Shown here piece after piece: positions 1 through 5,135 of a DNA stretch of 5,135 nucleotides; position 1 is the first letter of the stretch, and the number at the start of each line of letters is the position of its first letter. Origin of the DNA: an uncultured Terriglobus sp. (lineage in GTDB: Bacteria > Acidobacteriota > Terriglobia > Terriglobales > Acidobacteriaceae). A model generated the notes under the pieces. The model made no database searches. It had not been told where the DNA came from and worked only from the letters and a program-made list of their open reading frames with translations. The stretch covers positions 1-5,135 of the forward strand of contig CALMRM010000158.1 of NCBI GenBank assembly GCA_937871605.1. Direction: 5' to 3'. The position numbers and the translations under genes were made by a program.

Positions 1-39
1 ATCTACACCAAGCTGCCAGCGGCGCTCGAGTCTCGCTGA
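1..39 (+). CDS. C-terminal end of an unidentified upstream gene (partial)
   Basis: The first 12 codons of the window read IYTKLPAALESR and end in a TGA at 37-39. This is in a different frame from the following acyltransferase gene, and its stop shares one base with that gene's ATG (TGATG). Such overlaps are typical of translationally coupled genes in one operon, so I take this as the tail of a real upstream gene. The fragment is too short to identify a family. Confidence 0.45.
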   Translation: MYTKLPAALESR

Positions 40-41
40 TG
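37..41 (+). promoter_or_regulatory. TGATG stop/start overlap
   Basis: The TGA of the partial upstream gene (37-39) shares its last base with the ATG of the acyltransferase (39-41). No good Shine-Dalgarno precedes this ATG, so re-initiation by the terminating ribosome is the likely way it is translated. It implies that plsC is not the first gene of its operon. Confidence 0.55.
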
Positions 42-776
42 TGGGCTACCTTCAAGCTGTTGGCAGTCATCTTTGGATGCGGCGTGCCAGCGGGCCTCCT
101 GCTGATCCCGTATACCTTGCTGTCCGGCAAGATCGGCCCCATGTACAGGACCGGCAAGTGGATTGCGGGTGCCGCGACGCGGGCCGCAGGCATCCGCGTA
201 GAGGAGAGCGGCTGCGACAACATCCCGGCTGACCGCGCGTGCCTGTTCCTGGCGAACCACGTTTCGAATCTCGACCCGCCGGTGATTGCGCAGTTGCTGC
301 CGGGTACGCCCAGCATCATGCTGAAGGCGAGCCTCATGCGCATCCCCGTGCTGGGGCACGCCTGGCGGCTGGCGCGTTGCGTGCCGGTGGAGCGGGATGG
401 CGGACGCGCGGCGGCAGTGCAGTCGGCGCGCATGGCGGCACAGGTGGTGGGCAGCGGCCTTTCCATGCTTATCTTTGCAGAGGGCACGCGCTCGCCCGAT
501 GGACGCCTGCAGGCGTTTCGGGCGGGTGCCTTCCACCTGGCGCAGACCACCGGAGCGCCCATCGTGCCAATTGCCATCAGCGGGACCGAAGGCATGATGA
601 GGAAGGGCAGCGCCAGGATCATGCCGGGCAGGGCGCGGGTTCAGTTTCTCCCGGCGATTGATCCGGCGAACTACGCCACCCGTGCAGCGCTGGTGTTTGC
701 CGTGCGAGCCGCACTGACCGCGGCCTTGCCCGATCATATGCGGCCTGAAGGGGAGCCTCGCCTCACTCAGGTGTAG
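39..776 (+). CDS. plsC: 1-acyl-sn-glycerol-3-phosphate acyltransferase (PlsC/LPLAT family)
   Basis: This 245-residue protein belongs to the PlsC family, which acylates lysophosphatidic acid at sn-2 to give phosphatidic acid, the precursor of membrane phospholipids, at the cytoplasmic face of the inner membrane. The sequence shows the expected blocks: a hydrophobic N-terminal segment (about residues 4-28), the catalytic H-x4-D motif in NHVSNLD (73-79, His74 and Asp79), a block II-like CVPVERD (114-120), the glycerol-phosphate-binding FAEGTRS (146-152), and block IV VPIAISG (176-182). Length is normal for bacterial PlsC. The ATG at 39 is favoured because it overlaps the upstream stop (TGATG); no strong Shine-Dalgarno is visible, which fits translational coupling. 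The gene converges on a minus-strand cluster. The substrate could be another lysophospholipid or an ornithine-lipid precursor, since LPLAT motifs do not separate these. Confidence 0.92.
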   Translation: MWATFKLLAVIFGCGVPAGLLLIPYTLLSGKIGPMYRTGKWIAGAATRAAGIRVEESGCDNIPADRACLFLANHVSNLDPPVIAQLLPGTPSIMLKASLMRIPVLGHAWRLARCVPVERDGGRAAAVQSARMAAQVVGSGLSMLIFAEGTRSPDGRLQAFRAGAFHLAQTTGAPIVPIAISGTEGMMRKGSARIMPGRARVQFLPAIDPANYATRAALVFAVRAALTAALPDHMRPEGEPRLTQV

Positions 777-825
777 TGTTGGCTTGTGTCGCGCCTTCAG
801 CGCTCGGAGATGGAGGCTTCGTGTC

Positions 826-844
826 CCTGGGCCTGCGGCCCAGG
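826..844. repeat. GC-rich perfect hairpin, first copy of paired motif
   Basis: CCTGGGCC (826-833) pairs perfectly with GGCCCAGG (837-844) around a TGC loop, giving an 8-bp stem. Its core GGGCCTGCGGCCC (829-841) returns with one change in the next hairpin. No T-run follows on either strand, so if it terminates transcription it is not a textbook intrinsic terminator. Confidence 0.7.
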
Positions 845-849
845 CTGTT

Positions 850-876
850 ATGTCGGCGGGCCTGTGGCCCTGACAT
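850..876. repeat. GC-rich hairpin, second copy of paired motif
   Basis: GGGCC (858-862) pairs with GGCCC (866-870) around a TGT loop. Below a small asymmetric internal loop (855-857 against 871), ATGTC (850-854) pairs with GACAT (872-876). The core GGGCCTGTGGCCC (858-870) matches the first hairpin at 12 of 13 bases, with starts 29 bases apart. The plus-strand sequence after it is pyrimidine-rich (CCCTTCTGCTT, 880-890) but lacks a true T-tract, so a weak terminator for plsC is possible only. Confidence 0.65.
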
Positions 877-1000
877 CGGCCCTTCTGCTTGCGCGAGAAT
901 GCTCGTTTGCTTAGGACTGACGGTCTTGGTTAGGACATCTTGCTAATGCAAACCGTGCCCTGTGCTCAGGCGAGAAAGGTCGGTCGGTCAAGGGAGTGCT

Positions 1001-1723
1001 CTACTTAATAAAGCCGTTGTAGCCATCTCCGGCCAGCCGCTGCCGCATGGCGTCCGCCTCTTTGCGGGTGCTGAAGGGGCCTACCTGTACGTGGATCAGC
1101 TGGTCCCCCGCATCGCTCCGGGGGTGTACGGCATAGCCCTTGCGCCGAAGGGCATTGGTGAGCACCTCGGCATCCTCCTGGTGGCTCACCGCTGCCCCCT
1201 GAAGGTAGATGGTTCCGGCGCTCACCGGCGCTGCAGAGGGCGCCTGCGCCGGCGCAGCAGGTTTTTCGGGATGCGTCTCTGCGGCGGCATGGGCAGGCAC
1301 GGGAGCCTTGATGGGAGCCTCGTCGCTGGCGGGCCTGGTCTCGATAACAACGGCGGCCGCGGAAGGTTTGGCGGTACTTGCGGCAGGTTTTGCGTTCGCA
1401 GTAGGCACATACCCCGGCACCGGCTGTGGCGTTACAGGACTCGGCTTTGCGTCAGTGCTTGTGCCAGGGTCAACAGCGGTGGTCACCTCGGGCTCTGGTG
1501 CTGCTGCCACCTGCGGCGCGGACTTGTGACCGATGGAGTACCCAAACCCGAAGAACACGGCGCAAAGCAGAGCCAATGCGAAGAAGATGCCAAGAACGAC
1601 GCCTGTGTTCAGCGTCACTTCACGTTCTGGGCCGTGCGTGTCTTCGATCTCGCGCACGTAGGCCTCATCGCGGGCGCCGCGCGGGTGCAGCGGCAGGTCG
1701 TCCTCAGTCTCGTTGTATTGCAT
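1001..1723 (-). CDS. SPOR-domain bitopic membrane protein
   Basis: This 240-residue protein has a charged cytoplasmic N-terminus (1-40), one membrane helix (about 41-64, VVLGIFFALALLCAVFFGFG), a long Pro/Ala-rich periplasmic linker (about 68-168) and a C-terminal SPOR domain (about 170-240). The SPOR domain shows its two related halves: TIYLQGAA...ALRRKGY (171-197) and HVQVGPFSTRKEA (211-223) followed by RLAGDGY. SPOR domains bind glycan strands stripped of stem peptides and direct proteins such as FtsN, DamX and DedD to the septum, and the layout here matches that class; this protein cannot be assigned to any one of them. It is the last gene of the minus-strand cluster, 44 bases after the beta-barrel gene. 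A good Shine-Dalgarno precedes the ATG. The linker is low-complexity, so similarity searches should rely on the SPOR part. Confidence 0.88.
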   Translation of the reverse strand: MQYNETEDDLPLHPRGARDEAYVREIEDTHGPEREVTLNTGVVLGIFFALALLCAVFFGFGYSIGHKSAPQVAAAPEPEVTTAVDPGTSTDAKPSPVTPQPVPGYVPTANAKPAASTAKPSAAAVVIETRPASDEAPIKAPVPAHAAAETHPEKPAAPAQAPSAAPVSAGTIYLQGAAVSHQEDAEVLTNALRRKGYAVHPRSDAGDQLIHVQVGPFSTRKEADAMRQRLAGDGYNGFIK

Positions 1724-1726
1724 CGG

Positions 1727-1735
1727 CCCTCTCCC
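1727..1735 (-). promoter_or_regulatory. Ribosome binding site of the SPOR gene
   Basis: On the minus strand GGGAGAGGG lies 4 to 12 bases before the ATG at 1723. This purine-rich block is the best Shine-Dalgarno in the window and fixes the start of the SPOR-domain gene. It suggests the gene is initiated independently, although it may share an upstream transcript. Confidence 0.65.
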
Positions 1736-1767
1736 AACTCGTGCCGTATGAGAGCAACAGCGCAGCG

Positions 1768-2463
1768 TTAAAAGTGCAGGTACAGTCCAACCTGTGGTTC
1801 CGTGGTGAAGGTATTTTTATGGATGGTCAGGTAGTTCTGCCCAAAATCTGGCGCCTGGTAGAACAGCTGGCGTAAACCAACGCGAAGGCCCAGCAAGTCA
1901 CCCAGGAGGTACGACTCGCCACCTACGCTGTAGTAATACGTGGCCCGTGCCTGCGGCTGCAGGCCCTGGCCGCCGTTCTTGGTTGGTTTGAACTCAGTGC
2001 TGCCGGCACCGACACTCAGGTACGGCTTGAAGCCGAAGAACGCCCGTTCCGGGCGGGCCAGGTACCCGATGGTGTACTCATTGACCGTGGCCTGAGGTAG
2101 GAACGGTCCCTGAAAGACACCCGTCGTCGTGCTGTTATTGCAGCAGGTATAGCTTTGTGTCGCCCGGCCATAGCCGTAGTTGAACTCAAAACCCTTCCAT
2201 GCTGACTTCTGCCCACGAATCGTGACCAGCGCGCCTGCGGACGTGCTGACGCTCTGGGTGACGCTGTACGGCGCGCCCAGGGCACTTTCGTTCACTGTGC
2301 CGGTCTCGGTCTTGGTGAACAGTGCCGTGCCGGAGATGCCCAGGTCGAAGTGGCTCAGAATGCGGCTGGTTCGCGTGACACTGGGGGTGTCTTGCGCACA
2401 GGCTGCAGATGCAACTGCAAGAAGTGCCCACCCAAGTAAAGCTTTGTAATACTGCCTTGGCAT
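1768..2463 (-). CDS. Small outer-membrane beta-barrel protein (8-stranded, OmpA/OmpX-like fold)
   Basis: The protein of 231 residues begins with a signal peptide: MPRQYYK, a hydrophobic core, then ACA before QDTPS, so cleavage is likely after Ala23. The rest can be read as about eight amphipathic strands with alternating aromatic and small residues, for example FEFNYGYGRATQSY, VNEYTIGYLA, ARATYYYSVGGESYLL and LGLRVGLRQLFYQ. It ends in VGLYLHF; a terminal Phe is the usual signal for BAM-mediated outer-membrane insertion. No enzyme motif is visible and the function is unknown. The frame stays open to a TTG at 2502, but that codon has no Shine-Dalgarno and would put 13 charged residues before the signal peptide, so I chose the ATG at 2463. 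Adjacent cysteines (107-108) lie in a probable loop. It sits 66 bases after the NfeD gene and 44 before the SPOR gene. Confidence 0.82.
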   Translation of the reverse strand: MPRQYYKALLGWALLAVASAACAQDTPSVTRTSRILSHFDLGISGTALFTKTETGTVNESALGAPYSVTQSVSTSAGALVTIRGQKSAWKGFEFNYGYGRATQSYTCCNNSTTTGVFQGPFLPQATVNEYTIGYLARPERAFFGFKPYLSVGAGSTEFKPTKNGGQGLQPQARATYYYSVGGESYLLGDLLGLRVGLRQLFYQAPDFGQNYLTIHKNTFTTEPQVGLYLHF

Positions 2464-2474
2464 TCGCCCGTACA

Positions 2475-2478
2475 CCTC
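2475..2478 (-). promoter_or_regulatory. Possible ribosome binding site supporting the ATG at 2463
   Basis: A minus-strand GAGG lies 12 to 15 bases before the ATG at 2463. The spacing is a little long, but nothing comparable precedes the TTG at 2502. It therefore weakly supports the shorter start, which also places the signal peptide at the N-terminus. Confidence 0.35.
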
Positions 2479-2529
2479 GTGCCGGGTTCGACGACCGGGC
2501 AAGTTCAGTGTACTTGACGGCCCGTCCGT

Positions 2530-3906
2530 TCAGGCAGTGTCGACAAGTGGAAGTGCTGCTACTTCCAGAATGCGCCCATCCGCACGCAGCACCTTCACAC
2601 GCTCACCAGCGGCCACGTACGAGGTCTGGCTTGTGAGCCGGGCAGGCCACAACTCACCCCGTACCAGGACCCTCCCCTCCGGATCCAGGACGGTTTGCGC
2701 AATGGCCAACCAGCCCAGCATGGCATCTGCGCCGGTCTTCAGCTTGGCCCGGCGTGCACGCAGGCCAAGCACAATGAGGGCTGCGGTGACGCCGCCAAAG
2801 CCGATGCCCGCGCCCCAGGCGATGCTCCACTCCACCTGCAACTGCGGAACCGGCCCGTCTACCAGCTTGCCGAGCCCCACGACCAGGAACAGGACGCCCG
2901 CACAGGCCAGCAGGCCGTGCGAAGGAAAACGTCCCTCAAGCAGCAGCATGATGCTGGCAAGCACACAAAGCAGCACCGCCAGGAAACTCAACGGCAGCAG
3001 GTGGAGCGCGTACATGGCCAACATTGCCAGCAGGATGCCTGCGATGCCGGGAACAAAGGCGCCAGGTGTGTTGACCTCTAGGTAAATCAAGAGCATGCCG
3101 AGCGTCAGCAGCAGAACACAGACGTTAGGATTCATGAGTGTCAGCAGCAACGACTCTTGCAGGTTGACGGGAGCGGTCATGATCAGAGTTCCCTGCGAGG
3201 CCTTGTTGATCACCTGGCCAGTGCGGGTCGCGGGGAGTGCTGCGAGGGCTCGTAGAACGTCCGGTACCTTGTCTGCGATGCCGTCTACGACATGCGTGTC
3301 GACGGCTTCGCGTGCGGTGAACCAGTGCGTGCCAAAGGAAAGCTCTTCCAGTTGCGAGGTGTCCCTGCCATGCGCGGTGGCCTGCTGCCGTAGTGTGTTG
3401 AGCAAGCTGGTGCTAAGTGCGTTGCGCGCTGCAGGATTAAAGCCGTGAACACGGTCTGTCCACAGCGGCGTGAGGAATGCACCGGAGTGCATCAACGCAA
3501 GATCCGCTGCTTCCAGCAGCCGCAGACCCTCGCCCGAGACCCGTGTTTGCGGCGAGCCGACCCACACCACCACAGGGATGGTGGAGTGCTGGATGGCCGA
3601 AACCATGGTGTCCGCAGACGAAGGGAGCCCGCCCGGTGTGCTCAGGTCCACCAGGATGGCGTTATAGCCGCCTCGGCTGGCGCCTTCTACGCCGCGCACA
3701 AAGATGTTGGCGCGCTCTGGCTGCAACGTGTCATGCACTTCGATCCGGAGGATGCGGGAGAGCGATGTACTGCTGTTGCCGTTGTCAGCGGCCTGGCACG
3801 AGACTGCGGCGAAGAACAATGAGAAAGAAAAGAGCCATGGTAGCCACGTATGCCTCCCACTCACTCTGCGCCGTTCAGGAGCGCTTGTGAAAGGCGTCCC
3901 TGTCAT
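2530..3906 (-). CDS. nfeD: NfeD-family membrane protein (ClpP-class protease-like domain, membrane helices, OB-fold)
   Basis: This 458-residue protein has the long NfeD layout: a signal peptide or anchor (about 19-40, ending SCQAAD), a ClpP/SppA-like domain (about 50-225), some five membrane helices (about 259-277, 283-303, 305-324, 330-349, 361-383) and a C-terminal OB-fold (about 396-450). The protease-like fold is marked by ILVDLSTPGG (84-93), PVVVWVGS (111-118) and WFTAREAVDTHVVDGIAD (195-212). The OB-fold shows LGWLAIAQTVLDPEG and VRGELWPAR. Long NfeD proteins are membrane proteases thought to work with stomatin/slipin proteins in membrane quality control. Here the Ser position of the usual A-S-A-G motif seems to read Gly (RVSGEG, 122-127), and no Lys stands where the catalytic Lys is expected (NPAARN, 157-162), so proteolysis is doubtful. 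The ATG overlaps the TPR gene stop (ATGA). A GTG at 3864 would give a start nearer the signal peptide. No stomatin gene is in the window. Confidence 0.85.
   Translation of the reverse strand: MTGTPFTSAPERRRVSGRHTWLPWLFSFSLFFAAVSCQAADNGNSSTSLSRILRIEVHDTLQPERANIFVRGVEGASRGGYNAILVDLSTPGGLPSSADTMVSAIQHSTIPVVVWVGSPQTRVSGEGLRLLEAADLALMHSGAFLTPLWTDRVHGFNPAARNALSTSLLNTLRQQATAHGRDTSQLEELSFGTHWFTAREAVDTHVVDGIADKVPDVLRALAALPATRTGQVINKASQGTLIMTAPVNLQESLLLTLMNPNVCVLLLTLGMLLIYLEVNTPGAFVPGIAGILLAMLAMYALHLLPLSFLAVLLCVLASIMLLLEGRFPSHGLLACAGVLFLVVGLGKLVDGPVPQLQVEWSIAWGAGIGFGGVTAALIVLGLRARRAKLKTGADAMLGWLAIAQTVLDPEGRVLVRGELWPARLTSQTSYVAAGERVKVLRADGRILEVAALPLVDTA
3903..3906 (-). promoter_or_regulatory. ATGA stop/start overlap between TPR and NfeD genes
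   Basis: On the minus strand the NfeD ATG (3906-3904) and the TPR stop TGA (3905-3903) share two bases in ATGA. There is no clear Shine-Dalgarno just upstream, so translation of the NfeD gene probably depends on ribosomes finishing the TPR gene. This is strong evidence that the two are co-transcribed and likely made in a linked ratio. Confidence 0.75.
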
Positions 3907-5135
3907 GGCAGAGAGATGCCCCTGCTGGCAAGCATGGACTTCATGGCTGCCACGGAGGGATTGGCCGGCTCCGCCACGGCTGCACTCTTCACCTCTGCAG
4001 CAGCTGCCGGCAGGTTGTTGCTCGCGAGGTCGAGCCGCGCCAGGGTGAGGTAAGCAGCCGCTGTCTGCTTGCTCTGCAGGCTAAGATTCGCCTCCTTGCG
4101 CGCGTCCTCGGCGTTGCCGGACCGCTCCCGCACCTGGGCTAGTCCGAGGTGGGCAGCCGCCGAGGATGGATCGGCAGCCAGCGCGGCCTGAAACTCTCGC
4201 TCGGCCTGCAGCACAAGACCCCGTGTCAGGTAGTCCTGCCCAGCCTGTGAGTATTCAGCAGCCTGGCCCGTGGGCGGCAAGGAAGCGATGCGCACGGCCC
4301 GCAACTGGTCCAACTGGAATGCGGCCTGGCGAAAGGCGGCTTCCGAGTAGGTTCTGCGGATGCGCTCCTGCGGATCGTAGCCAGCGGGCGCCGGTTTTGT
4401 TCCGGCCAGAATGGATTGGAGTTCGCGGGCTTCCGCGTCGGCCGGCCTCAGCTTGACGGCTTGATCGGCCTCCCCCTTGGCGTGGACCGTGTCGCCGCGC
4501 CGGCGCAACGCGACTGCTACGTTGAAGTGGTAGTCGGCGTCCTGCGGGTCGGCCGCGGAGGCACGTTGCAGCAGGGGGAGGCCGTCACGGTGCTGCCGGG
4601 CCATCGCCACGCCCTGGTTGTTGATCACTTCAGGCAGTGGCAGCGTGGTTCCTACGACGGCAAACGCACCTTCCGCGTCAGCGTAGTGTGCCGTGTTGAA
4701 GCGTGCCAAGCCCCGGTAAAAGCCGCCCTCGAGTGCCAGCGGATCGTTCGCTGGAATTTTCGCCAGCACCGCAGCCGCATCGTCGTAGTTGCTGTCGGCA
4801 TACTCGGTTTTCCCCAGCGCGAGCAGCGCGTTGGTGTTCTCGGGAGCTAACTCAACAGCGGTCTTTAGGCGCTGGATGCGCTCCTCATCCGTTGCAGCGG
4901 TGATGCCTCGGATGTAGCTTTCATAGGCGTTCAGCTTTAGGCCGGTCGAGGCGGCGACGAAGGTGTTCTGTGCCACGGCGAAGTGCGGGTCCATTTGCCG
5001 TGCACACAGCCAGGCCAGGTTGTTTTCCACCTCAAGCAGCCGCGGCAGCGATGCCTCCTGCTGCAACGGTTGCGACAGGGTGAGACGGTTGACCTCCAGC
5101 ACTTGCGCCTGCGCCGTGACAGTGCCGTCCTTTAC
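3903..5135 (-). CDS. TPR-repeat protein, 5' end outside the window (partial)
   Basis: The reading frame is open to the right edge, so the N-terminus is missing; 410 residues are visible. The GTG at 5102 (visible residue 12) is not a credible start because coding continues upstream of it (VKDGTVTAQAQ). About eight TPR-like helical pairs can be seen, in two blocks (visible residues about 70-233 and 298-393), with typical pieces such as NALLALGKTEYADSNYDDAAAV, YHFNVAVALRRRGD and AHLGLAQVRERSGNAEDA. A segment without clear TPRs (about 240-290, containing YDPQERIRRTYSEAAFRQA) separates the blocks. The visible N-terminal part (TVTAQAQVLEVNRLTLSQ, then NNLAWLCARQMDP) resembles the end of a FlgO/TolB-like domain that I recall fused to TPRs in Acidobacteria; this is a tentative recollection. 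TPRs mediate protein binding, so a scaffold role beside the coupled NfeD protein is plausible. Whether it is exported cannot be judged without the N-terminus. Confidence 0.85.
   Translation of the reverse strand, partial: VKDGTVTAQAQVLEVNRLTLSQPLQQEASLPRLLEVENNLAWLCARQMDPHFAVAQNTFVAASTGLKLNAYESYIRGITAATDEERIQRLKTAVELAPENTNALLALGKTEYADSNYDDAAAVLAKIPANDPLALEGGFYRGLARFNTAHYADAEGAFAVVGTTLPLPEVINNQGVAMARQHRDGLPLLQRASAADPQDADYHFNVAVALRRRGDTVHAKGEADQAVKLRPADAEARELQSILAGTKPAPAGYDPQERIRRTYSEAAFRQAAFQLDQLRAVRIASLPPTGQAAEYSQAGQDYLTRGLVLQAEREFQAALAADPSSAAAHLGLAQVRERSGNAEDARKEANLSLQSKQTAAAYLTLARLDLASNNLPAAAAEVKSAAVAEPANPSVAAMKSMLASRGISLP

Larger units (their letters stand above)
777..1000. other. Intergenic region between convergent genes, probable extragenic repeat element
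   Basis: These 224 bases lie between the 3' ends of plsC and the SPOR gene. No coding frame is convincing. The region holds two adjacent GC-rich hairpins (826-844 and 850-876) with nearly the same core, a directly repeated TTAGGAC (911-917 and 930-936), and a GGTC triplication (978-989). Dense small repeats and hairpins in a tail-to-tail gap are typical of REP-like chromosomal elements. The hairpins may also stop transcription from one or both sides, but neither is followed by a clean run of T, so an intrinsic terminator is not proven. Repeat status is inference, because only one copy can be seen here. Confidence 0.5.

Noticed and set aside
3..737. Minus-strand open frame of 244 codons opposite plsC
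   Set aside because: The translation is rich in Arg, His and Gly with no recognisable motif, whereas the plus strand has all the PlsC motifs.
826..876. Hairpins as a CRISPR-like or intrinsic terminator structure
   Set aside because: Only two copies with no spacer/repeat regularity, so not CRISPR; no clean T-tract on either strand, so a standard intrinsic terminator is not shown.
962..1771. Long plus-strand open frame of 269 codons opposite the SPOR gene
   Set aside because: Its product is Arg/Gly/Cys-rich low-complexity sequence with no domain. The minus strand here has a clear membrane helix, Pro/Ala linker, SPOR domain and a good ribosome binding site, so this is an antisense shadow in GC-rich DNA.
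1787..2463. Lipoprotein signal in the barrel protein (SAAC before AQD)
   Set aside because: The residue three before Cys is Ser rather than Leu/Val/Ile, and ACA followed by QD is a good ordinary signal-peptidase I site; the beta-barrel body also argues against a lipoprotein.
2500..2526. Short inverted repeats (CAAGT/ACTTG and GACGG/CCGTC) between and near the NfeD and barrel genes
   Set aside because: The stems are only about five base pairs, they overlap each other and no T-run follows on the minus strand, so neither a terminator nor an operator can be supported.
2505..2540. Possible promoter before the barrel gene (minus-strand TACACT as a -10)
   Set aside because: The -10 match is partial and no -35 of reasonable quality sits at the right distance; such matches are expected by chance.
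2537..3085. Plus-strand open frame of 182 codons opposite the NfeD gene
   Set aside because: Ser/Pro/Arg-rich composition is the mirror of membrane-helix codons on the other strand; there is no domain and no ribosome binding site.

Overview
The window looks like a piece of a GC-rich, diderm (Gram-negative type) bacterial chromosome. An eight-stranded outer-membrane barrel ending in Phe, a bitopic SPOR-domain protein and a signal-peptide-bearing NfeD protein all point to an outer membrane. The style of the beta-barrel (the '...GLRQLFYQAPDF...' strand) and of the TPR protein resembles proteins I associate with Acidobacteriota (Acidobacteriaceae/Terriglobia). That assignment is inference from memory, not from a database search.

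Layout: two gene groups converge on a short non-coding stretch. On the plus strand, the last 12 codons of an unidentified gene (1-39) overlap the start of a PlsC-type 1-acylglycerol-3-phosphate acyltransferase (39-776). A 224-base intergenic region (777-1000) follows, holding two adjacent GC-rich hairpins with nearly the same core and looking like an extragenic repeat element.

On the minus strand, reading from the right edge leftwards, four genes run in one direction: a TPR-repeat protein whose 5' end lies outside the window (5135-3903), an NfeD-family membrane protein (3906-2530) joined to it by a 4-base ATGA overlap, a small outer-membrane beta-barrel protein (2463-1768, 66 bases further on), and a SPOR-domain membrane protein (1723-1001, 44 bases further on). 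The spacing suggests one transcription unit, although only the TPR-NfeD pair is physically coupled.

The common theme is the cell envelope: phospholipid synthesis on one strand, and on the other a periplasmic or membrane TPR scaffold, an NfeD membrane-quality-control type protein, an outer-membrane barrel and a peptidoglycan-binding SPOR protein. The most interesting points are that the NfeD protease-like domain seems to lack the usual Ser/Lys catalytic pair and has no stomatin partner next to it in this window, and the paired hairpin element between the convergent units. I found no mobile element, CRISPR array, tRNA or rRNA.
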